NCBI RefSeq assembly: GCF_002864685.1
Contig: NZ_NMQZ01000003.1
Coordinates: 1 to 64,000, forward strand
Length of the DNA stretch: 64,000 bases
Reading direction: 5' to 3'
Source: Alloalcanivorax mobilis
GTDB lineage: Bacteria > Pseudomonadota > Gammaproteobacteria > Pseudomonadales > Alcanivoracaceae
The notes beneath the pieces are model-generated. The model worked only from the letters and a program-made list of their open reading frames with translations. It had not been told where the DNA came from and searched no databases. The position numbers and the translations under genes are program-made. Below, piece by piece: positions 1 through 9,408 of the stretch. Numbering within the stretch: position 1 is the first letter of the stretch; each line of letters begins with the position of its first letter.

Positions 1-31
1 CCCCGCAAGGCTCTAGTGAGCCTTGTCGGGG
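1..31. terminator. Hairpin at the window edge
   Basis: Inverted repeat: CCCCG-c-AAGGCTC, loop TAGT, GAGCCTT-gt-CGGGG. On the plus strand no T-run follows. The minus-strand downstream side is outside the window, so terminator function cannot be judged. No convincing gene lies between here and the end of lpxC at 354; the short ORFs in 23-384 look like chance. Confidence 0.35.
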
Positions 32-91
32 ACCATAGAATCTCCCACAAAAACATCCGCTCCGAATATCGGACCCGGCTACAGCGCCGCC

Positions 92-115
92 GTGGGAGCG
101 GTCCCTGACCGCGAA
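92..115 (+). repeat. Single REP-like palindromic unit
   Basis: The unit begins GTGGGAGC and ends GCGAA around a perfect hairpin, GCGGTC-CCT-GACCGC at 98-112. This is the usual layout of Pseudomonas-type REP units (GTRGGAGC...GCGA). A related inverted pair lies at 53142-53210. It sits in the gene-free stretch downstream of lpxC. Confidence 0.55.
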
Positions 116-296
116 ATCGTTTGGTCGGATGGCGGGATGGCGGCCCCGAAGCCTACCGAGATCGATACAGGGCTGAGGATGCAGCGCGTGCGAGGCCGGG
201 GCGGTTTTGGATCCGGCGTGTTGCGCCCAGCGCAAAGCGTGTAGCGTGCAAGCATGTGGCGATTTACAAAAGCGGGAGACACAGGCAGGGGGAGAA

Positions 297-322
297 CCCC
301 GGCCGTGGGAGAACGGCCGGGG
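297..322 (-). terminator. Probable lpxC terminator hairpin
   Basis: Perfect 10-bp stem, CCCCGGCCGT-gggaga-ACGGCCGGGG, about 30 nt beyond the lpxC stop. In the minus direction it is followed by TTCTCCCC, a weak T-tract. A second dyad, GGCGGAGT-gtcctt-ACTCCGCC at 342-363, straddles the lpxC stop codon itself. The two together probably end the dcw transcript. Confidence 0.5.
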
Positions 323-353
323 TAACAGGGAGGCTTTCCAGGGCGGAGTGTCC

Positions 354-1268
354 TTACTCCGCCGCCATCACCGGTTTCACGTAGGAAATGGGCGCGGCAT
401 CGGCGTCTTCGAAGGTGACCACTTCCCAGGCGTCCTCATGCTGGAGCAGTTCGCGCAGCAGGGCGTTGTTGAGAGCGTGGCCGGATTTGTGACCCACAAA
501 CTCGCCAATCAGGCTATAGCCGAGCTGATACAGGTCGCCGATGGCGTCCAGCATCTTGTGTTTCACGAATTCGTCTTCGTAGCGCAGGCCGTCCTCGTTG
601 AGGATGCGGAATTCGTCCACCACGATGGCGTTGTCGACACTGCCGCCCAGCGCCAGATTCTGGCTGCGCAGGAATTCGATATCGCGCATGAACCCGAAGG
701 TGCGCGCCCGCGCCACTTCCTTGACGAAGGAGGTGGACGAGAAATCGATGCTGGCCAGCTGGTTGCGGTCTTCGAACACCGGATGGTCGAACTCGATGGA
801 AAAAGTCACCTTGAAGCCATCAAACGGTACGAAGGTCGCGGTCTTGTCGCCCTCACGGACGGTCACTTCCTTCTTGATCCGAATGAACTTCTTGGCGGCT
901 TCCTGCTCCTTGATCCCCGCCGATTGCAGCAGGAACACAAAAGGCCCGGCACTGCCGTCCATGATCGGAACCTCCGGCGCCGACAACTCCACGTAGGCGT
1001 TATCGATGCCCAGGCCGGCCATGGCGGAAAGCAGATGCTCCACGGTGCCCACCTTGACGCCATTCTGGACCAGCGTGGTCGACAACGTGGTTTCACCCAC
1101 ATTCTCGGCGGCGGCTTTGATCTCCACCACCGGGTCAAGATCAACCCGACGGAAGACGATGCCGGCGTTCACGGGGGCCGGACGTACGGTCAGGTAGACC
1201 TTTTCACCGGTGTGCAGACCCACGCCTGTTGCGCGGATTACGTTCTTGAGAGTTCGTTGTCTGATCAT
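354..1268 (-). CDS. lpxC: UDP-3-O-acyl-N-acetylglucosamine deacetylase LpxC
   Basis: LpxC is the zinc amidase that removes the acetyl group from UDP-3-O-acyl-GlcNAc, the first committed step of lipid A synthesis in the cytoplasm. The 304-residue product has the normal length. The family zinc ligands are visible: H78 in VEHLLS, then H237 and D241 in KHKMLD. The catalytic H264 lies in GHKSGH. It is the last gene of the dcw cluster, 113 bp after ftsZ. It has its own promoter-like sequence and a 16-bp palindrome in its leader. E. coli LpxC is degraded by FtsH through its C-terminus; this protein ends VKPVMAAE, which is also hydrophobic, but proteolysis here is only inferred. Confidence 0.98.
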   Translation of the reverse strand: MIRQRTLKNVIRATGVGLHTGEKVYLTVRPAPVNAGIVFRRVDLDPVVEIKAAAENVGETTLSTTLVQNGVKVGTVEHLLSAMAGLGIDNAYVELSAPEVPIMDGSAGPFVFLLQSAGIKEQEAAKKFIRIKKEVTVREGDKTATFVPFDGFKVTFSIEFDHPVFEDRNQLASIDFSSTSFVKEVARARTFGFMRDIEFLRSQNLALGGSVDNAIVVDEFRILNEDGLRYEDEFVKHKMLDAIGDLYQLGYSLIGEFVGHKSGHALNNALLRELLQHEDAWEVVTFEDADAAPISYVKPVMAAE

Positions 1269-1289
1269 CGATCCGTCACAAATCTGCCG

Positions 1290-1305
1290 GTATCCTTAAG
1301 GATAC
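1290..1305 (-). promoter_or_regulatory. Perfect 16-bp palindrome in the lpxC leader
   Basis: GTATCCTTAAGGATAC is perfectly self-complementary. It lies 22-37 nt upstream of the lpxC ATG and downstream of the -10-like element at 1335-1340. It could be a protein operator or a small RNA hairpin near the ribosome-binding region. No family assignment is possible from the sequence. Confidence 0.5.
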
Positions 1306-1334
1306 AGCCATCCTCATCGCGAAATAAGGGGACG

Positions 1335-1343
1335 AGTGTAGCA
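1335..1343 (-). promoter_or_regulatory. Extended -10 promoter candidate for lpxC
   Basis: On the minus strand the sequence reads TGCTACACT, an extended -10 element (TGn plus TACACT). It is placed so that the transcript would start about 60 nt upstream of lpxC. No good -35 box is seen. It lies just after ftsZ, consistent with the separate lpxC promoter known in other gammaproteobacteria. Confidence 0.45.
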
Positions 1344-1381
1344 AAAATCACCCCTTGATCGCACCATTTCTCGCACCGGCG

Positions 1382-2542
1382 TCAGTCGGCCTGACGGCGG
1401 AGGAAGGTCGGGATATCGATAAAGTCCAGATCTTCCGCGGTATTCACGCCGCCCCGGGCACCGCGCGCCGCCTGTTGCTGAGCACGCTTGCGCTCCACGG
1501 CGGGCCGGTCCAGGTCATTGTAGTCCACCCGTCCGTCGCTACCCACCGGGGTTTGACGGCCGCGAACCACTTTCAGTTCCTGTTGGGCGCCCAAACCGGT
1601 GGCCACCACGGTGACGCTGATATTGTCACCCATATCCGGGTCGATGGCCGTGCCGATGATCACATTGGCGTCTTCACTGGCCAGTTCGCTGACGATGTCA
1701 CCCACTTCGGAGAACTCATCCAGCGCGATCGACTCGTTGGCGGTGATGTTGATCAGAATGCCACGGGCGCCGCGCAGGTCCACGTCTTCCAGCAGCGGGC
1801 TGGAAATCGCCGCCTGGGCCGCTTCAGAGGCCCGGTTCTCGCCGCTGGCGACGCCGGTGCCCATCATCGCGGTGCCCATTTCGCTCATCACCGTGCGCAC
1901 GTCGGCGAAGTCGACGTTGATCATGCCCGGACGCACGATCAGGTCGGCGATGCCTTTCACCGCGCCCTGCAGCACTTCGTTGGCCGCCTTGAAGGCGTCC
2001 AGCAGGGTGGTGGAGCCGCCCAGCACGGACTGCAGCTTCTCGTTGGGGATGGTGATCAGCGAGTGCACGTGCTCTTTGAGCGCTTCGATGCCTTCCTGGG
2101 CGGAACGCATGCGCTTACGGCCCTCGAACGGGAACGGTTTGGTGACCACCGCCACGGTGAGGATGCCCAGTTCCTTGGCGATCTCGGCCACCACCGGCGC
2201 CGCGCCGGTGCCGGTGCCGCCACCCATGCCCGCGGTGACAAACACCATGTCGGCGCCTTCCAGAAGCTCGGCGATGCGCTCGCGATCTTCAATCGCCGAT
2301 TGACGGCCGATTTCCGGATTGGCGCCGGCGCCCAGGCCCTTGGTGACCTGGCTGCCGAGCTGAATCACGGTTTTCGCCGAGGAGTTACGCAGTGCCTGAG
2401 CGTCCGTGTTGGCGCAGATGAAATCCACGCCTTCCACGTTGGAGCGCACCATGTGATCGACCGCGTTGCCGCCGCCGCCGCCAACGCCCACTACTTTGAT
2501 CACTGCGCCATGGGGTACGGAATCTTCCAGTTTGAATTGCAT
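1382..2542 (-). CDS. ftsZ: Cell division GTPase FtsZ
   Basis: FtsZ is the tubulin-like GTPase that polymerises into the Z ring at mid-cell. The 386-residue product carries the glycine-rich tubulin signature GGGTGTG at residues 107-113 and an N-terminal [13 protein letters not shown] nucleotide-binding loop. A variable linker follows, then the C-terminal peptide [14 protein letters not shown], which binds FtsA, ZipA and MinC. The ATG is preceded by a GGGAG ribosome-binding site. Unusually, an inverted heptad array (2631-2722) separates it from ftsA, its partner upstream, within an otherwise tight operon. Confidence 0.98.
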   Translation of the reverse strand: MQFKLEDSVPHGAVIKVVGVGGGGGNAVDHMVRSNVEGVDFICANTDAQALRNSSAKTVIQLGSQVTKGLGAGANPEIGRQSAIEDRERIAELLEGADMVFVTAGMGGGTGTGAAPVVAEIAKELGILTVAVVTKPFPFEGRKRMRSAQEGIEALKEHVHSLITIPNEKLQSVLGGSTTLLDAFKAANEVLQGAVKGIADLIVRPGMINVDFADVRTVMSEMGTAMMGTGVASGENRASEAAQAAISSPLLEDVDLRGARGILINITANESIALDEFSEVGDIVSELASEDANVIIGTAIDPDMGDNISVTVVATGLGAQQELKVVRGRQTPVGSDGRVDYNDLDRPAVERKRAQQQAARGARGGVNTAEDLDFIDIPTFLRRQAD

Positions 2543-2630
2543 GTTGATCTCCCGTTAATGCTTCCCTGTTTACTGCTTTTCCCAATCCCGCCCGGACCAT
2601 CCGGACGGGGTTGAAACCTTTGAATCACGC

Positions 2631-2722
2631 TGGACGCCGGACGCCTGACGCTGGACGCGAAACACCGCGCGGCGAATGCCGTGCAAAGCGTCCGGCGTCT
2701 GGCGTCCAGCGTCCGGCGTTTT
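2631..2722. repeat. Inverted heptad element A (GACGC class), between ftsA and ftsZ
   Basis: The left arm holds four 7-nt units at 2631-2658: TGGACGC, CGGACGC, CTGACGC, TGGACGC. The spacer is 2659-2687. The right arm at 2688-2715 reads GCGTCCG, GCGTCTG, GCGTCCA, GCGTCCG, followed by GCGTTTT. The core GACGC/GCGTC is invariant while two positions per unit vary. The array ends 2 nt from the ftsA stop codon. A second hairpin (CCCGTCCGG-ATGGT-CCGGGCGGG on the minus strand) lies at about 2587-2609, ahead of ftsZ. Confidence 0.85.
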
Positions 2723-2724
2723 CA

Positions 2725-3960
2725 TCAAAAATTGCCCTGAAACCATTTCTTGAACCGTTCCATCCAGTTCACTTCGCCGCCACCGGCCTGGGCGCGGGGG
2801 CTGCGGCCTTCTTTCTCCATGCGCTGGCCGTACAGCAGCAGGCCCACGGAGGTGGAATAGATCGGGTTGCGTACCACGTCGGTGAGCCCGGCCACGCCCT
2901 GGGGGGTGCCCAGACGCACCGGCATGTGGAAAATCTCTTCCGCCAGTTCCACCGCGCCTTCGATCTTGGAAGAGCCACCGGTGAGCACGATGCCGCCGGG
3001 GATCATGTCCTCGAAGCCGGAGCGGCGGATTTCCGCTTGGATCAGGGTGAACAGCTCGTCGTAGCGCGGCTCCACCACCTCGGCCAGGTTCTGGCGGCTG
3101 AGGGTGCGCGGCGGCCGGTCGCCAACGCTGGGCACCTTGATGGTCTCGTCGGCGCCGGCCAGTTGCGTCAGCGCGCAGGCGTACTTGATCTTGATTTCGT
3201 CGGCGTGCTGCTTGGGGGTGCGCAGCGCCATGGCGATGTCGTTGGTGACCTGGTCGCCGGCGATGGGGATATTGGCGGTGTGGCGAATCGCCCCCTCGGT
3301 GAAAATGGCGATGTCGGTGGTGCCGCCGCCGATGTCGACGATGCACACGCCCAGCTCGCGCTCGTCTTCGGTGAGGGTGGAATGGGCGCTGGCCAGTTGC
3401 TCCAGGATCACGTCTTCCACTTCCAGGCCGCAACGGCGCACGCATTTCTCTATGTTCTGAACCGCGTTCACGGCGCAGGTCACCAGGTGCACCTTGGCTT
3501 CCAGGCGCACGCCGCTCATGCCCACCGGCTCGCGCACGCCCTCTTGGTTGTCGACCACGTATTCCTGGGGCAACACATGCAGGGTTTTCTGATCCGCAGG
3601 AATCGCCACCGCCTGGGCCGCGTCGATCACCCGGTCGATGTCCGCCTGGGTCACTTCCCGGTCGCGGATCGCGACGATGCCATGGGAATTAAGGCTGCGG
3701 ACGTGGGAGCCAGCGATGCCCGCGTAGACCGAATGGATCTGGCAGCCGGCCATCAGTTCCGCCTCTTCCACGGCGCGTTGAATCGAGCGCACGGTGGCTT
3801 CGATGTCCACCACCACGCCTTTCTTCATGCCCCGCGAGGGTTGGGAGCCCAGGCCGACCACCTCGACAACGCCCGCATCGGTGACCTGACCGACAATGGC
3901 CACCACCTTGGAGGTGCCGATGTCCAGTCCCACGATCATGTTGTCTATTGCATTCGCCAT
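2725..3960 (-). CDS. ftsA: Cell division protein FtsA
   Basis: FtsA is an actin-fold ATPase that tethers FtsZ filaments to the inner membrane and recruits later divisome proteins. The 411-residue product begins with the phosphate-1 motif IVGLDIGTSKVVAIVG and has the phosphate-2 motif CIVDIGGGTTDIAIF. It ends in the amphipathic membrane-targeting helix WMERFKKWFQGNF. It follows ftsQ by 22 bp in the dcw operon. Length and domain order are normal. Confidence 0.98.
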   Translation of the reverse strand: MANAIDNMIVGLDIGTSKVVAIVGQVTDAGVVEVVGLGSQPSRGMKKGVVVDIEATVRSIQRAVEEAELMAGCQIHSVYAGIAGSHVRSLNSHGIVAIRDREVTQADIDRVIDAAQAVAIPADQKTLHVLPQEYVVDNQEGVREPVGMSGVRLEAKVHLVTCAVNAVQNIEKCVRRCGLEVEDVILEQLASAHSTLTEDERELGVCIVDIGGGTTDIAIFTEGAIRHTANIPIAGDQVTNDIAMALRTPKQHADEIKIKYACALTQLAGADETIKVPSVGDRPPRTLSRQNLAEVVEPRYDELFTLIQAEIRRSGFEDMIPGGIVLTGGSSKIEGAVELAEEIFHMPVRLGTPQGVAGLTDVVRNPIYSTSVGLLLYGQRMEKEGRSPRAQAGGGEVNWMERFKKWFQGNF

Positions 3961-3982
3961 TAGAGGTCTGTCCTCTGTCTCG

Positions 3983-4804
3983 TTACGCGTTCTTTTCCGC
4001 TTTGGGATCGCGCCAGGTCACCGCCATGCCATCGGCATAGCGCAAATCGACCCGCGCCACGCCCCGGCTGTCGGCGCTCAACACACCGCGATACAGGCGC
4101 ACAAAGCGGCGCAGCTTACCCACATAGTTTTCCCGGTCGACCACCAGCTGCATGTTGTTGTCCAGACTCAGCCGGGCGGTCAGCCGGGCGTTCACTTCCA
4201 TCCGATCGATGTTCAGGCCCACTTCGCGCAGCAGCTTGCTCATGCTGTGATAAAAGCCCATCACCTCGTCGAGCCGCTGCTCAGGGCCGGTCAGCCGGGG
4301 CAAACCGCTCAGGTCGTACTGCTTGAGCCCCTTGAACGGCTCACCGTTGCTGGACACCAGCACCGCTTCGTTCCACACCGCCACCGGCTCGCGCTCGGTG
4401 ACCTGCAGTTTCACGGTGTCCGGCCATTGGCGGCGCACCGACACCTCCGCGACCCAGCTCAATCCGCGGGCGCGCTGGTAAATCTCATCCAGCGGCGCGG
4501 AGAAATAATTGGCGTCGCGCACCAGCGCGGCCAGCGCCGTCTGCACCTGCTGTTGCCGGCGCACGTCGGTGACGCCATCCACGCCGACCTTGCGGATCGG
4601 GTATTGATCCAGCACCCGTGGCAACCAGATCGCAGCGGCCATCACCACCACCGCCACCATGCTGACCAACAGCCAGGGCAACGCCGAGGCCAGGCGCTGG
4701 CGCAACGGCACGCCCGGCGCCTTGCGTCTGACGGTGGACGCCCTGGCGGACGCCCCGCGCGTGCGGCGCGCGGCGTCCGGGGCACGGCGGGGCGCTCTAG
4801 CCAC
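3983..4804 (-). CDS. ftsQ: Cell division protein FtsQ
   Basis: FtsQ is a bitopic inner-membrane divisome protein that bridges FtsBL and the early ring. The 273-residue product has a long basic N-terminal tail (about 37 residues, rich in Arg and Ala) and one membrane helix (about residues 42-62, LPWLLVSMVAVVVMAAAIWL). A POTRA domain follows (IRKVGVDGVTDV...), then the FtsQ beta domain. The 8-nt overlap with ddlB implies coupled translation. The basic tail is longer than in E. coli FtsQ, so a later start is possible. Confidence 0.95.
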   Translation of the reverse strand: MARAPRRAPDAARRTRGASARASTVRRKAPGVPLRQRLASALPWLLVSMVAVVVMAAAIWLPRVLDQYPIRKVGVDGVTDVRRQQQVQTALAALVRDANYFSAPLDEIYQRARGLSWVAEVSVRRQWPDTVKLQVTEREPVAVWNEAVLVSSNGEPFKGLKQYDLSGLPRLTGPEQRLDEVMGFYHSMSKLLREVGLNIDRMEVNARLTARLSLDNNMQLVVDRENYVGKLRRFVRLYRGVLSADSRGVARVDLRYADGMAVTWRDPKAEKNA

Positions 4805-5753
4805 GGGCCTTGCTCCCTTTTCGGGCGCGCCGGGGCGGGAAGCGGTCCACCGCTTCCAGCAGAATGCGCGCCACCAGCGTGGGAAAATCGTCGCCGTCCG
4901 CCTTGGCGGCCATCGGCACCAGGCTGTGATCGGTCATGCCGGGCACCGTGTTCACCTCCAGCAGTTGCCAATCGCCGTTCTGGTCGCGCATCACGTCAAC
5001 GCGCCCCCAGCCCTGGCAACCCACCGCCCGGAACGCCCGCAACGACAGCTCGCGCAGCGCCTGTTCGTCGCTGTCGCTGAGCCCGGCCGGGCACAGATAC
5101 TCGGTGGTGTTGGCCTGGTATTTGGCTTCGAAGTCGTAGAACGCATTGGGCGTTTTCAAACGGATCGCCGGCAGCGCCCGGCCATCGACAATGGCCACCG
5201 TGTATTCCGGGCCGTTCACCCAGGCCTCGACCAGCACTTCGCTGTCATAGCGGCGCGCGCTGTCCAGCGCCTTCGCCAGCTCCGATTCGCTGTCCACCTT
5301 GGCCATGCCAATCGACGAGCCCTCGTGGGAAGGCTTCACCATCAGCGGGTAGCCCATCGGGTGATCGTCGCGGCCGGCCACGTAGAAGTCCGGGGTCGGC
5401 AGGCCCGCGCCTTTCCACAGCTGTTTGGTGCGCACCTTGTCCATGCCGATCGCCGAGGCCATCACCCCGGAACCGGTATAGGGCAGCCCCAAATGCTCAA
5501 GCACGCCCTGGATCACGCCGTCTTCGCCGCCACGGCCGTGCAAGGCGATGAACGCCACCTCGAAGCCCTTGAGGGTGTCCACGTCCACTTCCGAGGGGTC
5601 GACCAGCTCGGCGATCAGGCCCAGTTTGCGCAGCCCCTGGTGCACCGCGGCGCCGCTCTTCAAGGACACCGAACGCTCCGCGGAGGCGCCGCCGGCCAGT
5701 ACCGCCACCCGGCCGATCCGTGACAGGCGCTGTTTCAGGTCGTTATCCAACAT
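4797..5753 (-). CDS. ddlB: D-alanine--D-alanine ligase DdlB
   Basis: This ATP-grasp ligase makes the D-Ala-D-Ala dipeptide used by MurF. The 318-residue start at 5753 ([10 protein letters not shown]) was chosen over an upstream ATG at 5780 because GGGAGG lies 5 nt before it. Visible motifs include [15 protein letters not shown] (N-terminal), [11 protein letters not shown] (ATP-grasp loop), GWGRVDVM and [17 protein letters not shown] (metal and substrate binding near the C-terminus). It overlaps murC by 11 nt and ftsQ by 8 nt. Confidence 0.97.
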   Translation of the reverse strand: MLDNDLKQRLSRIGRVAVLAGGASAERSVSLKSGAAVHQGLRKLGLIAELVDPSEVDVDTLKGFEVAFIALHGRGGEDGVIQGVLEHLGLPYTGSGVMASAIGMDKVRTKQLWKGAGLPTPDFYVAGRDDHPMGYPLMVKPSHEGSSIGMAKVDSESELAKALDSARRYDSEVLVEAWVNGPEYTVAIVDGRALPAIRLKTPNAFYDFEAKYQANTTEYLCPAGLSDSDEQALRELSLRAFRAVGCQGWGRVDVMRDQNGDWQLLEVNTVPGMTDHSLVPMAAKADGDDFPTLVARILLEAVDRFPPRRARKGSKARG

Positions 5754-7194
5754 GTTTGCCTCCCGGTTCACCGGTGACATGTTCCGCCAGATCCCGGGCG
5801 ATACCGCCCACGTTGCCGGCGCCCTGAGTGACCAGCAGATCGCCGTCTTCCAGCAGACCGCTCAGCAACTCCGGCAGCCGCGCCGGGTCATCCACGAACA
5901 CCGGCTCGACCTTGGCGCGCTTGCGGATGCTGCGCAGCAGCGCGCGCGCATCGGCGCCCGGAATCGGCGCCTCGCCGGCCGGGTAGACTTCCAGCATCAG
6001 CAGTTGATCGACGCCGCACAGCACGTCCACGAAGTCCTCGTAGAGATCCTGGGTGCGGGTATAGCGGTGCGGTTGGAACAGCATCACCAGACGCCGATCC
6101 GGCCAGCCCTCGCGGATCGCGGCGACGGTGGCGGCCACTTCGCGGGGGTGGTGGCCGTAGTCGTCCACCAGGGTGGCGGTGCCGGCGCCGAAGTTGTATT
6201 CGCCGAGCACATCGAAGCGCCGGCCCACGCCGGTAAAACCGTTCAAACCCCGCACGATGGCCTGGTCGTCGGCGCCCTCGTCGGCGGCCACGGCGATCGC
6301 CGCCAGCGCGTTGAGCACGTTGTGACGGCCTGGCATGTTGAGCGTGATGTGCAGCGGCTCGCCCTCGGTGCGCACCACTCGAAACGCCGTGCTCATACCG
6401 TTTTGCACTACCTGTTCAGCACGCAGATCGGCGTCTTCGCTGAAGCCATAGCGGATCACCTGGCGATTCACGCGCGGCAGCAGCTTGCGCACCACCGGGT
6501 CGTCCACGCACATCACCGCCACGCCGTAGAACGGCAGGTTGTGCAGAAATTCGATAAAGGTGTTTTCCAGGCGCGCGAAATCGCCGCCGTAGGTGTGCAT
6601 GTGGTCCGCGTCGATGTTGGTGACGATGGCACTCATCGGCTGCAGATGCAGGAAGCTGGCGTCGGATTCGTCCGCCTCGGCGACCAGATAGCGGCTTTGC
6701 CCCAGGCGCGCGTTGGCGCCGGCGCTGTTCAGGCGGCCACCGATCACGAAGGTCGGGTCCAGGCCCGCTTCGCCGAGGATCGCCGCCACCATCGAGGTGG
6801 TGGTGGTCTTGCCGTGGGTGCCAGCCACGGCGATGCCGTGGCGGAAGCGCATCAGCTCGGCCAGCATTTCCGCGCGCGGCACCACCGGCACCCGGCGCTG
6901 GTGGGCTTCGGCGACTTCCACGTTATCGCTGTCCACGGCGGTGGAGGTCACCACCACGTCGGCGTGTTCGATGTTCTCGGCGCGATGGCCGATTTCCACG
7001 CGCACGCCCAAGCCACGCAGGCGCTCCACCACCGCCGATTCCTTGATGTCGCTGCCGCTGATCGCGTAGCCCTGGTTGGCCAGCACCTCGGCGATGCCGC
7101 ACATACCGGCGCCACCGATGCCGACGAAATGAATGCCGCGAATGCGGCGCATTTCCGGCACCACGTGACTTTCCATTGCCGGCCTATTGCCCAT
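5743..7194 (-). CDS. murC: UDP-N-acetylmuramate--L-alanine ligase MurC
   Basis: MurC adds L-Ala to UDP-MurNAc, the first amino-acid step of peptidoglycan precursor synthesis. The 483-residue product has an N-terminal Rossmann motif ([19 protein letters not shown]) and the Mur ligase P-loop GTHGKTTTT near residue 130. The central ATPase and C-terminal domains follow. The start at 7194 is supported by AGGAGG about 6 nt upstream. It overlaps the murG stop by 11 nt. Confidence 0.98.
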   Translation of the reverse strand: MGNRPAMESHVVPEMRRIRGIHFVGIGGAGMCGIAEVLANQGYAISGSDIKESAVVERLRGLGVRVEIGHRAENIEHADVVVTSTAVDSDNVEVAEAHQRRVPVVPRAEMLAELMRFRHGIAVAGTHGKTTTTSMVAAILGEAGLDPTFVIGGRLNSAGANARLGQSRYLVAEADESDASFLHLQPMSAIVTNIDADHMHTYGGDFARLENTFIEFLHNLPFYGVAVMCVDDPVVRKLLPRVNRQVIRYGFSEDADLRAEQVVQNGMSTAFRVVRTEGEPLHITLNMPGRHNVLNALAAIAVAADEGADDQAIVRGLNGFTGVGRRFDVLGEYNFGAGTATLVDDYGHHPREVAATVAAIREGWPDRRLVMLFQPHRYTRTQDLYEDFVDVLCGVDQLLMLEVYPAGEAPIPGADARALLRSIRKRAKVEPVFVDDPARLPELLSGLLEDGDLLVTQGAGNVGGIARDLAEHVTGEPGGKHVG

Positions 7195-8251
7195 TGGCCA
7201 CCTCCTGACAAATTCGCGCCACCCGTTGGGCGCTGTCGGCCACGGCGAGCTGGCGGGCGCGCTGGGCGATCTGCGCCAGCGCGTCGCGTTCGGTCATGCC
7301 GGCCAGGCTGCGCGCCAGGGCGCCGGCGTTCATTTCCTGCTGAGGCAGCATCAGCGCCGCGCCGCGATCCACCAGCCAACGCGCGTTGAGGGTCTGGTGA
7401 TCGTCCACCGCCGTGGGCAGCGGCACGAACAGCGCGGCGACGCCGGCGGCGGCCACTTCCGCCACCGTCAAGGCGCCGGCCCGGCACACCACCAGATCGG
7501 CCCAGCCGTAGGCTTCCGCCATGTCCTCGATGAATTCACTGACCCGTGCCTTGAGGCCCAGCGCCCGATACACCGGCGCCGCCTCGTCTTCACGGTGGGC
7601 GCCGCACTGGTGCCGCACTTCCAGATGGTTGCCCAGCGCCGCCAGCAGCAGTTCCGGCAGATCCTGATTCAGCGACAAGGCGCCCTGGCTGCCGCCCAGC
7701 ACCAGTACCCGCAAGGGACCCCGGCGGGCGGCGTAACGTTCCTCGGGAGACGGCAATTCCGTGATCGCGGTCCGCACCGGATTGCCCACCCAGACGCCGC
7801 CGGGCATGGCGCCTTCGAAACCGACCAGGGTTTCGGCGGCGAAGCGGCTCAACAGGCGATTGGTCAGCCCCGGCACCGCGTTCTGCTCGTGCACCACCAG
7901 CGGCACGCCGGAGAGCCGCGCGGCAAGCCCGCCCGGAGCGCTGACGAAACCACCAAAACCGACCGCCAGCACCGGCTGTTCGCGGCCGATCAGACGGCGT
8001 GCCTGCCACAGCGCACGCAGCAATTGCAGCGGCCCGAGGATCTTGCGTTTCAAGCCGCCACCGCGCAGCCGCCCCACGCCCAGGATCGCCATTTCAAAGC
8101 CGTAACGGGGCACCAGCCGGGTTTCCATGCCGTTTTCCGCACCCAGCCACAGCACCCGGTAACCGGCCGCCGCCAACTGCTCGGCCGCCGCCAGAGCGGG
8201 AAAAACGTGACCGCCGGTGCCACCGGCCATGATCAGAACCGTGGCGCTCAT
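7184..8251 (-). CDS. murG: Lipid II synthase MurG
   Basis: MurG is the membrane-associated GT-B glycosyltransferase that transfers GlcNAc from UDP-GlcNAc to lipid I, making lipid II. The 355-residue product starts [20 protein letters not shown], including the diphosphate-binding GGTGGH loop. The second domain has [14 protein letters not shown] and the donor-site region [15 protein letters not shown]. The start codon overlaps the ftsW stop (4 nt, 8248-8251), a typical coupled junction. Confidence 0.98.
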   Translation of the reverse strand: MSATVLIMAGGTGGHVFPALAAAEQLAAAGYRVLWLGAENGMETRLVPRYGFEMAILGVGRLRGGGLKRKILGPLQLLRALWQARRLIGREQPVLAVGFGGFVSAPGGLAARLSGVPLVVHEQNAVPGLTNRLLSRFAAETLVGFEGAMPGGVWVGNPVRTAITELPSPEERYAARRGPLRVLVLGGSQGALSLNQDLPELLLAALGNHLEVRHQCGAHREDEAAPVYRALGLKARVSEFIEDMAEAYGWADLVVCRAGALTVAEVAAAGVAALFVPLPTAVDDHQTLNARWLVDRGAALMLPQQEMNAGALARSLAGMTERDALAQIAQRARQLAVADSAQRVARICQEVANGQ

Positions 8252-9408
8252 CGCGGATTCCTCCCACGTGCCTGCAGCTGGGTCTGTTCGGCGCCGGCGC
8301 GCAACACCAGCGCCACCATGACCGCGGAAATCACCAGCGAGGAACCGCCATAACTGACAAACGGCAGCGTCAGACCCTTGGTCGGCAGCACGCCCATGTT
8401 CACACCCACGTTGATAAACGCCTGGGCGCAGAACACCAGCGCGGTGCCGTACACCAGGTAGGCGTGATAGAGAAAGCCGCGCTCTTCCAGCGCCCGGCCA
8501 ATGCCGAACACCCGCCAGCCGAGCACGCCAAATCCGGCCACCATCGCCAGGGTGCCGAGCAGGCCCCACTCTTCGGCGAGCACCGCGAACACGAAGTCGG
8601 TGTGCGCTTCGGGCAGGTAGAACAGCTTCTGCACACTGTTGCCCAGGCCCACGCCCAGCCAGCCGCCACGGCCGAACGCGATCAGACTCTGGGTGAGCTG
8701 ATAGCCGGCGCCGTACTGGTCCGCCCAGGGGTTGGTGAAGCTCATCAGGCGCGCCACCCGATAGGGCTCGGCCATGGCCACCACGCCGGCCAGCGCCACC
8801 GCGCCCAGGCCGATCAACAGAAACCGCAGAGTCGGCACGCCGGCCAGGAACAACATGCCCATGGCGGTGATGCCCAAAACCACCACGGCGCCGAAATCCG
8901 GCTCCAGCAACAGCATGAAAGTGAGCACGCCCAGCACCCCCAGCGGCACCAGGAACGCTTTCCAGCGGCTCTCGAGAGCGGCTTTGTGTTGGGCGATGTA
9001 GCCGGCCAGGTACAGCACGAAGCACAGTTTGACGATCTCCGAGGCCTGGATGGTCACCCCGGGGATCGCGATCCAGCGGGTGGAGCCGTTGACCTCGCGA
9101 CCCAGGCCGGGCACGAACACCAGCACCAGTGCCACCAGCGCCACTGGCAACATGGCGAAGCGCAGCTTCTCAAGCAGCGCCATCGGCACGCAGCAATACA
9201 CCAGCGCGCCCACACCCACGCTGATCAGCAAATAGATGCCGTGGCGCAGGCCATAATAGAAGGGGTTGCCCAGTTCGGTTTCGGCGATTTGCAGCGACGC
9301 GGAAGTGACCATCACCAGACCAGCCAGCGCCAGCAGCAGCACCGTCCACAGAAGCGGCCGGTCGAACCGGGCGCCGGGAGCCAGCAACGCGCGTGGCACT
9401 CTAAACAT
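8248..9408 (-). CDS. ftsW: Lipid II polymerase FtsW (SEDS family)
   Basis: FtsW is the SEDS glycosyltransferase that polymerises septal glycan together with FtsI. The 386-residue product has about ten hydrophobic segments and the SEDS signatures EPDFGAVVVLGITAMGM and GVNMGVLPTKGLTLPFVSYG. The Asp in EPDFG corresponds to the putative catalytic residue of the family. It overlaps murD by 8 nt and murG by 4 nt. Confidence 0.97.
   Translation of the reverse strand: MFRVPRALLAPGARFDRPLLWTVLLLALAGLVMVTSASLQIAETELGNPFYYGLRHGIYLLISVGVGALVYCCVPMALLEKLRFAMLPVALVALVLVFVPGLGREVNGSTRWIAIPGVTIQASEIVKLCFVLYLAGYIAQHKAALESRWKAFLVPLGVLGVLTFMLLLEPDFGAVVVLGITAMGMLFLAGVPTLRFLLIGLGAVALAGVVAMAEPYRVARLMSFTNPWADQYGAGYQLTQSLIAFGRGGWLGVGLGNSVQKLFYLPEAHTDFVFAVLAEEWGLLGTLAMVAGFGVLGWRVFGIGRALEERGFLYHAYLVYGTALVFCAQAFINVGVNMGVLPTKGLTLPFVSYGGSSLVISAVMVALVLRAGAEQTQLQARGRNPR

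Noticed and set aside
23-384. Small genes downstream of lpxC
   Set aside because: No ribosome-binding sites or recognisable protein features; the stretch holds a REP unit and hairpins.
207-2614. Long plus-strand ORFs opposite lpxC and ftsZ
   Set aside because: They are His/Gly/Ala-rich shadows of the high-GC minus-strand genes, which have full family signatures.
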